A stretch of DNA of 36,070 nt from Bacteroidota bacterium (GTDB lineage Bacteria; Bacteroidota; Bacteroidia; Chitinophagales; Chitinophagaceae). The notes below the pieces were generated by a model. The model made no database searches, was not told where the DNA came from, and saw only the letters and a list, made by a program, of their open reading frames with translations. The position numbers were made by a program, and so were the translations under genes. Each line of letters opens with the position of its first letter. Within the stretch, counting starts at the first letter, position 1. The DNA is taken from NCBI GenBank assembly GCA_018268055.1, contig JAFDXF010000078.1, positions 1 through 36,070 of the forward strand, read 5' to 3'. This document shows positions 6,471 to 15,118 of the stretch, piece after piece.

Positions 6471-7778
6471 TTGAAAACAAAACAATTACATAAAGACAAA
6501 GTCAACATCATCACCCTGGGGTGTAGTAAGAATATGGTGGATAGTGAAGTACTGAGTGCGCAACTGAAAGCCAATGAAATTGACGTAGTACACGAGAATA
6601 AAAAGAATGACCACAATATTGTAATTGTGAATACCTGCGGTTTTATTGATAAAGCAAAAGCAGAAAGTATAGAGACCATTCTAAGTCAGGTAGAATTAAA
6701 GAAAAAAGGAAAGATTGATAAAGTGTATGTTGCGGGTTGCTTGAGTGAGCGTTATAAAAGTAATTTGGAAACCGAAATACCTGAAGTGGATGCTTATTTC
6801 GGTACAATGGAACTGCCATTGATTTTAAAACAGTTTGAAGCGGATTATAAAACAGAATTAGTAGGCGAAAGATTTTTAGCTACGCCTCGCCATTATGCTT
6901 ACATGAAAATAAGTGAAGGCTGTAACCGAACTTGTTCCTTTTGTGCCATACCGCTGATGCGTGGCGGGCACGTGAGCAAACCAATGGACGACTTGGTGAA
7001 AGAAGCGGAAGGATTGGTAAATAAAGGAGTGAAAGAAGTGATGTTGATAGCTCAAGAACTTACTTATTACGGGTTGGATATTTATAAAAGACGTTCATTA
7101 GATGAACTACTCAAGCGATTATCGGACGTGAAAGGATTGGAGTGGATCAGATTGCACTATGCCTATCCTTCCAAATTTCCATTGGAGATATTGGATGTAA
7201 TGCGTGAGCGGGAAAATATTTGTAACTACTTAGATATTCCATTGCAACATGCAGCCAATAATATGCTGAAAGCGATGAAGCGACAGATAACTCGTGAAGA
7301 GATGGAAGATTTAATAGCCGCTATCCGAGAGAAAGTGCCCGGAATCTGTTTGCGTACCACATTGATTGCAGGCTTCCCCGGCGAAACGGAAGATGATGTG
7401 GAAGAGCTCAAAAAATTTTTACAAAAGCAAAGATTGGATAGGGTAGGCATCTTTACCTACTCGCACGAAGAAGATACTACTGCACACGACTTAGATGATA
7501 ATGTACCCGCCGAAGAAAAAGAGCGTCGGGCACAATACATCATGGATGCTCAGCAAGAAATTTCATTAGAACTGAATGAACAAAAAGTTGGGAAAGTATA
7601 TAAAACAATAATTGATAAAAAAGAAGCCGGTCGATACATTGGCCGCACCGAGTTTGACAGTGTGGAGGTAGATAATGAAGTGATCATTCAATCGGATAAA
7701 AAATTACCTATCGGTGATTTTGTTCAGGTAAAAATTACAAAGGCTTTTGATTATGATTTGGAAGGAGAACTGGTGTAA
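6471..7778 (+). CDS. rimO: Ribosomal protein S12 methylthiotransferase RimO
   Basis: A radical-SAM enzyme that adds a methylthio group to an aspartate of ribosomal protein S12. The 435-residue protein carries the UPF0004 iron-sulfur cysteines Cys18 (LGCSKN), Cys56 (NTCGF) and Cys90 (AGCLSER), the radical-SAM triad CNRTCSFC (Cys151, Cys155, Cys158) and a C-terminal TRAM domain. The LGCSKNMVDSE opening favours RimO over MiaB. The start is TTG at 6471: no ATG lies upstream in frame, and the next in-frame ATG would delete Cys18. It sits 5 bp after ftsY in the same operon. Confidence 0.95.
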   Translation: MKTKQLHKDKVNIITLGCSKNMVDSEVLSAQLKANEIDVVHENKKNDHNIVIVNTCGFIDKAKAESIETILSQVELKKKGKIDKVYVAGCLSERYKSNLETEIPEVDAYFGTMELPLILKQFEADYKTELVGERFLATPRHYAYMKISEGCNRTCSFCAIPLMRGGHVSKPMDDLVKEAEGLVNKGVKEVMLIAQELTYYGLDIYKRRSLDELLKRLSDVKGLEWIRLHYAYPSKFPLEILDVMRERENICNYLDIPLQHAANNMLKAMKRQITREEMEDLIAAIREKVPGICLRTTLIAGFPGETEDDVEELKKFLQKQRLDRVGIFTYSHEEDTTAHDLDDNVPAEEKERRAQYIMDAQQEISLELNEQKVGKVYKTIIDKKEAGRYIGRTEFDSVEVDNEVIIQSDKKLPIGDFVQVKITKAFDYDLEGELV

Positions 7779-7839
7779 ATGATGAATGATTAAGCGAGTA
7801 TATTGTATCTGGAATTTACCATGAAAGTGAATAAAGAAA

Positions 7840-7871
7840 AATCCGCATCAATATTTCTACTGATGCGGATT
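7840..7871. terminator. Bidirectional terminator between rimO and the subtilase gene
   Basis: AATCCGCATCA (7840-7850) pairs perfectly with TGATGCGGATT (7861-7871) around a ten-base loop. On the minus strand the stem is followed by a T run (plus-strand AAAGAAAAA before 7840), so it best serves the subtilase gene. It lies between two convergent genes. Confidence 0.85.
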
Positions 7872-7890
7872 AAATTTATAAGAGCATTGG

Positions 7891-9621
7891 TTATTTCTTT
7901 TTCGTCTTTTTAACTGGTTTTTTTGCTTTTGTCGGTTTCGTTGTAGGCTTTGTTTCTTTTGTAGGCTCTGTTTGTGTTGCTCTTTCTCCTTTGTAAGTTG
8001 AAGCAAGTTTGATTGCTTCGTAAGCATTTACTAAACCGCCTGTTGCACTTAAATCAGCAAAATTTACTTGCTCGCCTGTTCCCGGTTCTGTTACTTTCTC
8101 TTTGATTTTGATAGATGATTTTTCAATAATCTCTTTTACTTGTCTTGCGCTCAGTTCAGGATAATATTCCATGATAAATGCTGCAACACCGGCTACTACA
8201 GGAGAGGCCATACTAGTGCCTTGTAGATTTTGATACTTATTACCACCCGGTACAGTTGCATATATTTTTACTCCGGGAGCAAATACATCCACTTCCTTTT
8301 TACCATAGTTAGAGAAACTTGCAGCAAGAGGTTCAGACTTTGTGTTCAAAGGGCCGCTTGCGCCAACAGTAATCCAGTTGTTTGGTCTTGTCCCGTCTAA
8401 TAACACTGGGGTAGGATAGTTGTAAGAAGTATCTAAATTTTTTCCATCATTGCCAGCAGCATGTACTAATAAAACACCTTTGCTTTCAGCATACTTTACA
8501 GCATCATCCACCCATTTTTTCTCAGGAGAATAACTCTTTCCAAAGCTCATATTAATTACACGAGCACCATTGTCCACTGCATAGCGAATAGCCAATGCAA
8601 TATCTTTATCATGCTCATCGCCATCGGGTACGGCACGCACCATCATAATTTTTACATTATCAGCAACGCCATCCATCCCTTTACCATTATTTCTTGCAGC
8701 ACCTATAATGCCTGAAACGTGTGTTCCGTGCAATGCGGCACTTTCGCTTACATATACATTACCATTGCCATAAAATCTGTCGTTGAAATCCTTGTAATTA
8801 TCTTTTACTACTTCACCTCTGAAATCTTCAGGTGCTTTTTCTGCTGCTTCACTTTTTTTGGTTTGGCTATCCAAATATTCTGAGAATCCTTCTAAGAAAC
8901 TTTGATTGGTGTCATCTGTTGCGCCATTGCCGGACATCAAACCATAAAGTGTATTTTTTGCTTTTTTCACTGTAGCATCTGTTGGCTCGTAAGCGCCCAA
9001 TTCTTTTCCGGTAAATACTTCTTTGCCCATTGCTTTGCGTAAAATGCTATCGCTTTTTACACAACTTTTGTAAGCATTTTGCAACATCATTGTTTCCAAT
9101 TCATTTACCTTAGATTCACCACCGGCTACTTCTTCTTCAGCTCTTCTCCACATTTGAAATTCATAGTTAGCTTCCGGTGTAAGTTTTACCGTTTTGGGAT
9201 CTACATGCTCCCATTTACTTTTCAGATTATGATAAACTCTTGCCGCTTCATAAGAGTCTTTAGTTACATTATTTCCATTTGCATTACCTAAAAAATTCCA
9301 TCCATATACATCATCCACATAACCGTTTTTGTCATCATCAATTTTATTCGCCGGTATTTCGCCGGTGTTATGCCATAAAACTGGTTTTAAATCTTCGTGC
9401 GTAGTGTCAACGCCTGAGTCAATAACGCCAACAATCACTGTATTGCTTTTCAGATTTTTTGATTTTACAAATTCATAAGCTTTATCCATACTAATTCCAT
9501 AAAAGCCATTGGAAGTCTTGTCCATCAAATGCCAGCCCTTGGGTACTTGTTGTGCTGATGTACTTGCAGCAAATGTCATTGCTAAAGCGGCGAGTGAGAT
9601 ACTTTTCTTAAAAAAGTTCAT
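7891..9621 (-). CDS. Secreted subtilisin-like serine protease (S8 family) with a large Asp-His insertion
   Basis: A 576-residue exported protease. A signal peptide (MNFFKKSISLAALAMTFAAS, cut near TSAQQ) is followed by an S8 catalytic domain with Asp68 (VIDSGVD), His298 (HGTHVSG), oxyanion Asn391 (HAAGND) and Ser470 (GTSMASP). Asp and His are 230 residues apart, against about 30 in subtilisin; the insert (about 80-285) is charged, helical and contains acidic D-D-D-K-N-G and Y-V-D-D segments. The C-terminus after 550 is a Thr/Pro/Lys-rich tail (KPTTKPTKAKKPVKKTKKK). No type IX sorting domain is visible. The gene is monocistronic with a terminator at 7840-7871. Substrate unknown. Confidence 0.92.
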   Translation of the reverse strand: MNFFKKSISLAALAMTFAASTSAQQVPKGWHLMDKTSNGFYGISMDKAYEFVKSKNLKSNTVIVGVIDSGVDTTHEDLKPVLWHNTGEIPANKIDDDKNGYVDDVYGWNFLGNANGNNVTKDSYEAARVYHNLKSKWEHVDPKTVKLTPEANYEFQMWRRAEEEVAGGESKVNELETMMLQNAYKSCVKSDSILRKAMGKEVFTGKELGAYEPTDATVKKAKNTLYGLMSGNGATDDTNQSFLEGFSEYLDSQTKKSEAAEKAPEDFRGEVVKDNYKDFNDRFYGNGNVYVSESAALHGTHVSGIIGAARNNGKGMDGVADNVKIMMVRAVPDGDEHDKDIALAIRYAVDNGARVINMSFGKSYSPEKKWVDDAVKYAESKGVLLVHAAGNDGKNLDTSYNYPTPVLLDGTRPNNWITVGASGPLNTKSEPLAASFSNYGKKEVDVFAPGVKIYATVPGGNKYQNLQGTSMASPVVAGVAAFIMEYYPELSARQVKEIIEKSSIKIKEKVTEPGTGEQVNFADLSATGGLVNAYEAIKLASTYKGERATQTEPTKETKPTTKPTKAKKPVKKTKKK

Positions 9622-9786
9622 AGTAATAAATTTTAATTTTTAAATCTTCTTTTGAAATTTTGATTGATTAACTTGTAAAAATAATGATTCGTTGTCAAAG
9701 TGTTTTTATAGCCGGAAATGGATTCGGTTATTATTAACAAATTTATTGACGAAAGTAAATTGTTACTCGTTGATTTATTTTCTTAA

Positions 9787-11310
9787 TTAAATGTCAAATT
9801 TTATTCCCTGAGCCAAAGGTAGAGAAGTACTGTAATTGATTGTATTGGTTTGTCGGCGCATATAGGCTTTCCAAGCATCGCTGCCACTCTCACGGCCACC
9901 ACCTGTTTCTTTTTCTCCCCCGAAGGCACCGCCTATTTCTGCACCGCTTGTGCCAATATTTACGTTGGCTATTCCGCAATCGCTACCGCTGTGTGCAAGA
10001 AACTGTTCAGCTTCACGCATATTCAATGTCATAATGGAGGAAGATAAACCTTGTGGCACACCATTTTGAATAGCGATGGCTTCATCTATTGTTTTATACT
10101 TTAATAAATATAAAATAGGAGCAAAGGTTTCGTGTTGCACAATTGTATAATTCGGTTTTGCTTCAGCAATACAAGGTTTTACATAGCAGCCGCTTTCATA
10201 ACCTGCGCCGCTGAGTACTCCACCTTCTACAATAAATGTTCCTCCTTCTGCTTTACATTGCTCTATTGATTTTAGATACATTTTTACTGCATCTGTATCA
10301 ATCAATGGGCCAACATGATTGTGCTGATCTAATGGATCACCGATTTTCAATTGCTTGTATGCATTAACCAATTTATTTTTTACTGTGTCATATACATCTT
10401 CGTGAATGATTAATCTTCTTGTAGTAGTACAGCGTTGACCGGCAGTGCCTACAGCTCCAAACAATGCCCCTAATATGGCAATATCTAAATCGGCATCTTT
10501 TGAGATGATGATGGCATTGTTACCACCCAGTTCTAAAAGCGATCTTCCCAACCTTGTTGCTACTGCAGTACCCACTGCTATACCCATTCTGGTAGAGCCT
10601 GTGGCAGATACTAATGGAATTCTGGTATCGGCAGACATCCATTCACCTACTTCGCGACCACCTACTATTAATCCGCAAACGCCTTCGGGTATATTATTCT
10701 TTTTAAAAACTTCTGCAATTATATTTTGACAAGCAATTCCGCACAGTGGCACTTTTTCTGATGGCTTCCATACACACACATCACCGCACACCCAAGCGAG
10801 CATACTGTTCCAACTCCATACCGCTACCGGAAAATTGAAAGCAGATATAATTCCCACAATTCCCATTGGGTGATATTGCTCATACATTCTATGTGCAGGA
10901 CGTTCACTGTGCATCGTTAAACCATGCAGTTGACGAGATAGGCCAACTGCAAAATCGCAGATGTCAATCATTTCTTGTACTTCGCCCATGCCTTCTTGTA
11001 AGCTCTTGCCCATTTCATAAGAAACTAATTTGCCCAGTGGCTCTTTGTATTCACGAAGTGCTTCACCAATCTGACGAACAATTTCTCCTCGTTTTGGTGC
11101 AGGTACTAAGCGCCATACTTTAAAAGCTTCTTCTGCCTTTTTGATTACTGCTTCATAGGTTTCTCTGTCTGCACTTTTCACAGTACCGATTACTTTTCCA
11201 TCTACCGGTGAGTATGATGTATAAACTTCACCTTTAGAATCTAACCATTGAATGCCGGTGCTGACACCTTTATTTTCTTTACCTATTTTTAATGTTTTCA
11301 GAAACTCCAT
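9787..11310 (-). CDS. Aldehyde dehydrogenase, ALDH7/antiquitin type (aminoadipate-semialdehyde dehydrogenase-like)
   Basis: Oxidises an aldehyde to the acid with NAD(P)+. The 507-residue protein has the standard ALDH residues: Asn159 ([10 protein letters not shown]), Lys182 ([10 protein letters not shown]), general base Glu260 (LELGGNNAI) and nucleophile Cys294 ([11 protein letters not shown]). The ELGGNNAI motif, the [10 protein letters not shown] opening and the length fit the ALDH7 branch, whose known role is oxidation of 2-aminoadipate-6-semialdehyde in lysine breakdown. No other lysine-catabolic gene is nearby, so the substrate is inferred by family. It is transcribed alone, with 74 bp separating it from the aminotransferase upstream on the same strand. 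Confidence 0.88.
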   Translation of the reverse strand: MEFLKTLKIGKENKGVSTGIQWLDSKGEVYTSYSPVDGKVIGTVKSADRETYEAVIKKAEEAFKVWRLVPAPKRGEIVRQIGEALREYKEPLGKLVSYEMGKSLQEGMGEVQEMIDICDFAVGLSRQLHGLTMHSERPAHRMYEQYHPMGIVGIISAFNFPVAVWSWNSMLAWVCGDVCVWKPSEKVPLCGIACQNIIAEVFKKNNIPEGVCGLIVGGREVGEWMSADTRIPLVSATGSTRMGIAVGTAVATRLGRSLLELGGNNAIIISKDADLDIAILGALFGAVGTAGQRCTTTRRLIIHEDVYDTVKNKLVNAYKQLKIGDPLDQHNHVGPLIDTDAVKMYLKSIEQCKAEGGTFIVEGGVLSGAGYESGCYVKPCIAEAKPNYTIVQHETFAPILYLLKYKTIDEAIAIQNGVPQGLSSSIMTLNMREAEQFLAHSGSDCGIANVNIGTSGAEIGGAFGGEKETGGGRESGSDAWKAYMRRQTNTINYSTSLPLAQGIKFDI

Positions 11311-11384
11311 AAATCAAATTTTAAGAGTGTAAAGTTACTTGATTATTGGCAGATTAATTGTTGATTACTACTGGAATGATTCAG

Positions 11385-12224
11385 TTAGTAAATGCCTATT
11401 TCTTCTTTGATGATTTTTTGTAATTTCTGTTGCAATAGGAGAGTGGCAGGTTTACTATCAGTATCCCCAATTTTTAAATTATTGATACTCTTTACAGGCA
11501 ATACGCCTTTAGTTGTGCTGGTGATGAATGCTTCGGTTGCATTTTGTAATTCCTGTATTGTAAAATCCTCTTCTTTAATCATATATTCAGTAATATTTTT
11601 CAAATGCAAGATTACTTGACGGGTGATACCATTTAGCACATCCGTTTTCGGTGTTATGATTTTTTTATCCTTGGTGACGATAAAAAAGTTTGCTCTTGGG
11701 CTTTCTCTCACTTCATTTTGATTGCAATACAATACATCGTCTGCATTGTTTTGGCTTATATAATCTTTCAAATAAATAGCCATCAAATAATCAGTCGTTT
11801 TTACATAAGGGAGTTGTCGCTGATAATGGTGAGTGATTAAATTTATTTCGGTGATTGTAGAAATAGGAAGTGGTCGTTGTACAATAATCAGGTTTGGTTG
11901 TTGAATGCTATAGCCATCATCGGCATAGCCACCTGTAAGTGTTATGCGTACGCCTGAATCCGGGATATCATTTTTTGTAAGCAGTTGATTGATTATTTCT
12001 TTCAGTTGTTCTTGCGTATAGGTCACCGGTAATCTCATTGCCTGAGCCGATGCATAAAATCTGTTGAGATGTTGTTGTAGAAAAACAGGCCTGCCGTTTA
12101 AAGTTTTAAAAAAATCAAAGATGGCATAGCCTCTTTGCAACGCCATATCGTTTATATTGATACATGCATTGTTTGAAGGATAAAATGCATCGTTGATGAA
12201 AACAAAATTATTTTTCTCCTGCAT
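11385..12224 (-). CDS. PLP-dependent class IV aminotransferase (D-amino-acid / branched-chain type)
   Basis: A 279-residue fold-type IV PLP enzyme. It shows the family opening INDMALQRGYAIFDFFKTLN, phosphate- and substrate-loop residues near RITLTGGYADDGY, the Schiff-base Lys142 (YVKTTDYLMA), Glu174 (NEVRES) contacting the PLP nitrogen, and TPKTDVLNGITRQVIL in the C-terminal half. Family members include D-alanine aminotransferase, IlvE and aminodeoxychorismate lyase (PabC); sequence alone does not settle which. Its start overlaps the end of the P1-peptidase gene by 17 bp, so the two are probably co-translated. The peptidase partner (a D-aminopeptidase family) hints at D-amino acids; the panB gene two places upstream uses the keto acid of valine, which would fit an IlvE-like role. 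Confidence 0.85.
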   Translation of the reverse strand: MQEKNNFVFINDAFYPSNNACININDMALQRGYAIFDFFKTLNGRPVFLQQHLNRFYASAQAMRLPVTYTQEQLKEIINQLLTKNDIPDSGVRITLTGGYADDGYSIQQPNLIIVQRPLPISTITEINLITHHYQRQLPYVKTTDYLMAIYLKDYISQNNADDVLYCNQNEVRESPRANFFIVTKDKKIITPKTDVLNGITRQVILHLKNITEYMIKEEDFTIQELQNATEAFITSTTKGVLPVKSINNLKIGDTDSKPATLLLQQKLQKIIKEEIGIY

Positions 12225-13341
12225 AACGATTGTATTTTTTTAGGAGTTGTATCAGTTTGTCTTTTGGTAATGCTTTTATTGTATGATTTTTGTATCCCGT
12301 TACGTCTGTAGCATACAGCAATGAGTTGATAATAGCCTGTTCGGTTGCTTCAATTGTTGCCATAAATAAAGGCGAGGTAAAATCATTTTGCAGCATTGGG
12401 ATATTGAATACAGCGCTATCCGGTTTATTGGGAATAGTATATGCAGTTGAAAATGCAATGACATAATCGCCACTGCCGTTTGATGCGATGCCGCCTGTTT
12501 TTGCCATTCCCATAAATGCTCGTTTGGTTAACCGCTCTAAATTTCTGCTATCTAATGGTGCGTCTGTCGCTACAATTATCATGCAAGAGCCATCCACATT
12601 GTTTAGCAATTTATCACTGAATGAAAATTGCTTTAGCTCTTCGCCAATAGGCACGCCATTTATTTGTAATACCCCGCCAAAATTTGTTTGCACTAAAACG
12701 CCAACAGTATATCCGCCTAAATTTTTAGGAAGTTTTCTGGAAGCAGTGCCAATGCCGCCTTTGAATCCAAAGCATACCGTGCCAGTACCTGCTCCAACAG
12801 ATCCTTGTGTTATTACGCCGGTATCAGCAGATTGTATTGCTTGAATTACTTTTTCTTTTGTAATGTGATTATTGCGAATGTCATTCAACCATCCATCATT
12901 CGTTTCACCAACAATCGCATTCACCGATTGTACTTCTTCATTTCCTTTTTGATTTAATGTGTAATCAATTACTGCATTCATTGCCGTTACAACACTTAAT
13001 GTATTAGTTAGTACGATTGGAGATTCTATTGCTCCCAATTCTGCAACCTGAGTGCTGCCGGCTAATTTTCCAAAGCCATTGCCTACAAAAATTGCAGCAG
13101 GCACTTTTTGCTGAAATAAATTTCCACTATGAGGCAACACTGCTGTAACGCCGGTTCTTACATCATTACCTTCAATGATTGTTGTATGACCTACCTTGAC
13201 GCCCATTACATCGGTTATAGCATTAAGTCGGCCTTGTGGTATCACTCCGACTTTAATTATTGGGATAGCAGGATTTTTTTGTTGGCAGTAACTTGAAAAG
13301 TTTAAGGCAGCAAAAAATAATACTAATAAAAATTTATGCAT
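12208..13341 (-). CDS. P1 family (DmpA-like) aminopeptidase, exported
   Basis: A 377-residue autoprocessing Ntn-type hydrolase. A hydrophobic N-terminal export signal (MHKFLLVLFFAALNFSS) precedes the P1 domain: NAITDVMGVKVGHTTI, FVGNGFGKLAG, VGETNDGWLND, GSVGAGTGTVCFGFKGGIGT, and the processing site NGS-GDY where Gly289-Ser290 matches the DmpA cleavage point that frees the catalytic Ser. DmpA-type enzymes release N-terminal D- or L-residues from peptides, esters and amides. The gene begins 11 bp after panB and overlaps the aminotransferase gene, giving a three-gene minus-strand operon. Export to the periplasm is inferred from the signal. Confidence 0.9.
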   Translation of the reverse strand: MHKFLLVLFFAALNFSSYCQQKNPAIPIIKVGVIPQGRLNAITDVMGVKVGHTTIIEGNDVRTGVTAVLPHSGNLFQQKVPAAIFVGNGFGKLAGSTQVAELGAIESPIVLTNTLSVVTAMNAVIDYTLNQKGNEEVQSVNAIVGETNDGWLNDIRNNHITKEKVIQAIQSADTGVITQGSVGAGTGTVCFGFKGGIGTASRKLPKNLGGYTVGVLVQTNFGGVLQINGVPIGEELKQFSFSDKLLNNVDGSCMIIVATDAPLDSRNLERLTKRAFMGMAKTGGIASNGSGDYVIAFSTAYTIPNKPDSAVFNIPMLQNDFTSPLFMATIEATEQAIINSLLYATDVTGYKNHTIKALPKDKLIQLLKKYNRYAGEK

Positions 13342-13352
13342 TGCATTGAATT

Positions 13353-14168
13353 TTAGTATTGCTCATTTTCATTAGGAAAGTTTTTACTTTTTACATCGCT
13401 GATATATTGTTGCACTGCTTTTGTAGCCTGCTCGTGAATATTTAAGTATTGACGAAGAAAGCGTGGTTTGAATTCTGTATTGATGCCGAGCATATCATGC
13501 ATCACCAAAACTTGACCATCACATTCACCACCGGCTCCGATACCAATCGTAGGAATAGAAAGGCTTTGTGAAACTTCTTTTGCTAATAGTGCCGGAATTT
13601 TTTCCAATACAATTGCAAAGCAGCCTGTTTCTTGCAAGAGTTTTGCATCTTCACGTAGTTTATTGGCTTCTGCTTCTTCTTTTGCTCGCACAGTATATGT
13701 ACCGAATTTATAAATAGATTGTGGAGTAAGACCTAAATGCCCCATCACCGGAATTCCGGCAGATACAATTTTTTTCACTGATTCGATTACTTCTGAGCCG
13801 CCTTCTAATTTTATAGAGTGTGCGCCGGTTTCTTTCATAATACGAATGGCAGATGCCAGAGCAATTTCAGAATTGGATTGATAATAACCGAAGGGCAGAT
13901 CTACTACCACCAAACAACGGTCAATGCCTCTGATGACGGACTGTGCATGATAAATAATTTGATCTAATGTAATAGGCAGCGTTGTTTCGTGGCCGGCCAT
14001 TACATTGGAGGCAGAATCGCCGACAAGGATTACATCTATACCGGCACCATCAATTATTTTGGCAAATGAAAAATCATAAGCGGTGAGCATACTGATTTTT
14101 TCACCAGATGATTTCATTTTCTGCAACGTATTGGTGGTTACTTTTTTTACTTCGGAATGAACTGACAT
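13353..14168 (-). CDS. panB: 3-methyl-2-oxobutanoate hydroxymethyltransferase
   Basis: First committed step of pantothenate synthesis: it adds a hydroxymethyl group from methylene-tetrahydrofolate to 2-oxoisovalerate, giving ketopantoate. The 271-residue TIM-barrel shows the metal ligands Asp51 (LVGDSASNV), Asp90 (VVDLPFGYY) and Glu122 (KLEGG), and the catalytic Glu189 ([11 protein letters not shown]). GHLGLTPQS and the [20 protein letters not shown] segment are typical PanB motifs. It leads the operon followed by the P1 peptidase and the class IV aminotransferase; panC and panD are not in the window. Confidence 0.97.
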   Translation of the reverse strand: MSVHSEVKKVTTNTLQKMKSSGEKISMLTAYDFSFAKIIDGAGIDVILVGDSASNVMAGHETTLPITLDQIIYHAQSVIRGIDRCLVVVDLPFGYYQSNSEIALASAIRIMKETGAHSIKLEGGSEVIESVKKIVSAGIPVMGHLGLTPQSIYKFGTYTVRAKEEAEANKLREDAKLLQETGCFAIVLEKIPALLAKEVSQSLSIPTIGIGAGGECDGQVLVMHDMLGINTEFKPRFLRQYLNIHEQATKAVQQYISDVKSKNFPNENEQY

Positions 14169-14227
14169 GGTTTCTTTTTGTTTAATATTTAAGTAGCGTC
14201 TAAAATTGAAAGGTACAAATTCTGCAA

Positions 14228-15118
14228 TTACTCTTTTACTTGTTTCACTTCATTGAATAAGGCTTGTATCAATCCATCGGCAAGGCCTATTTGTGGAACA
14301 AAAATATTTGTAGCATCTGCCCAACGCATGATACTAATATAAATGAGCAATGCCGGAACAATTACATCTGCTCTGTCTTCGCGAAGGCGATAAAGTTTGA
14401 TTCTTTCTTCTAAGGTAATTGCACTTAATTCTTTGTAATAATCTCGAAGTAATTCCAGCGTTAATGGCTTGCCGGGCTTCTTCTTTGATAATGAAAATAT
14501 TTTATTGATGTTTCCACCGGAGCCGATAGCTGTTATGTGATGAAGATTTTTTGTTTTGGATTTCACATAATTTTTCATTTTGTCCCACTGCTCATCTGTC
14601 ACTTGATTTTTCAATAATCTTATGGTGCCTATATTGAACGATTCTTTAAACACTACTTTGCCATCGCTAAAAAAAGTAAGTTCTGTACTGCCACCACCGA
14701 CATCAATGTATAAATAAGATTCTTCTTTATTCATATTCTCGGCAATATGATTTTCATATATATAGGCCGCTTCATCTTGGCCACTGATGACTTCGATTCC
14801 AATTCCGGTTTCAGCTTTTATTTTTTCTAAAATCTGTGGAGCATTTTCTGCATCTCTCATTGCAGATGTGGCACAAGCTTTCAGAATTGGCACATTATAA
14901 ACCTCTAACAAATATTTATAGGCAATAATTGTTTTTAATAACATGTCCGTTTTCGTTTCAGTAATGCTGCCTTTTTCAAAAACGTCAAACCCAAGACGCA
15001 AAGGCACTCTTACTAATGAAACTTTTATAAATTCAGTTTTCCCTTCATGATCCGTTATTGCATCAGATATGAGTAATCTTGCTGCATTGCTTCCGATGTC
15101 TATTGCTGCCAGTCTCAC
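14228..15118 (-). CDS. Ppx/GppA-type exopolyphosphatase
   Basis: A 296-residue ASKHA-fold phosphatase acting on polyphosphate termini or pppGpp. The N-terminal phosphate-binding [12 protein letters not shown], the second phosphate loop [14 protein letters not shown] and [12 protein letters not shown] are visible. The C-terminal HD-like domain of E. coli Ppx is missing; the short single-module form is common in Bacteroidota. The start is GTG at 15116-15118, overlapping the ppk1 stop as GTGA, so the kinase that makes polyphosphate and the enzyme that trims it are translationally coupled. Ppx versus GppA activity is not decided by sequence. Confidence 0.92.
   Translation of the reverse strand: MRLAAIDIGSNAARLLISDAITDHEGKTEFIKVSLVRVPLRLGFDVFEKGSITETKTDMLLKTIIAYKYLLEVYNVPILKACATSAMRDAENAPQILEKIKAETGIGIEVISGQDEAAYIYENHIAENMNKEESYLYIDVGGGSTELTFFSDGKVVFKESFNIGTIRLLKNQVTDEQWDKMKNYVKSKTKNLHHITAIGSGGNINKIFSLSKKKPGKPLTLELLRDYYKELSAITLEERIKLYRLREDRADVIVPALLIYISIMRWADATNIFVPQIGLADGLIQALFNEVKQVKE

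Noticed and set aside
12488..12844. Plus-strand 118-codon frame
   Set aside because: Antisense shadow of the P1-peptidase gene; composition mirrors that gene and no start context is present.
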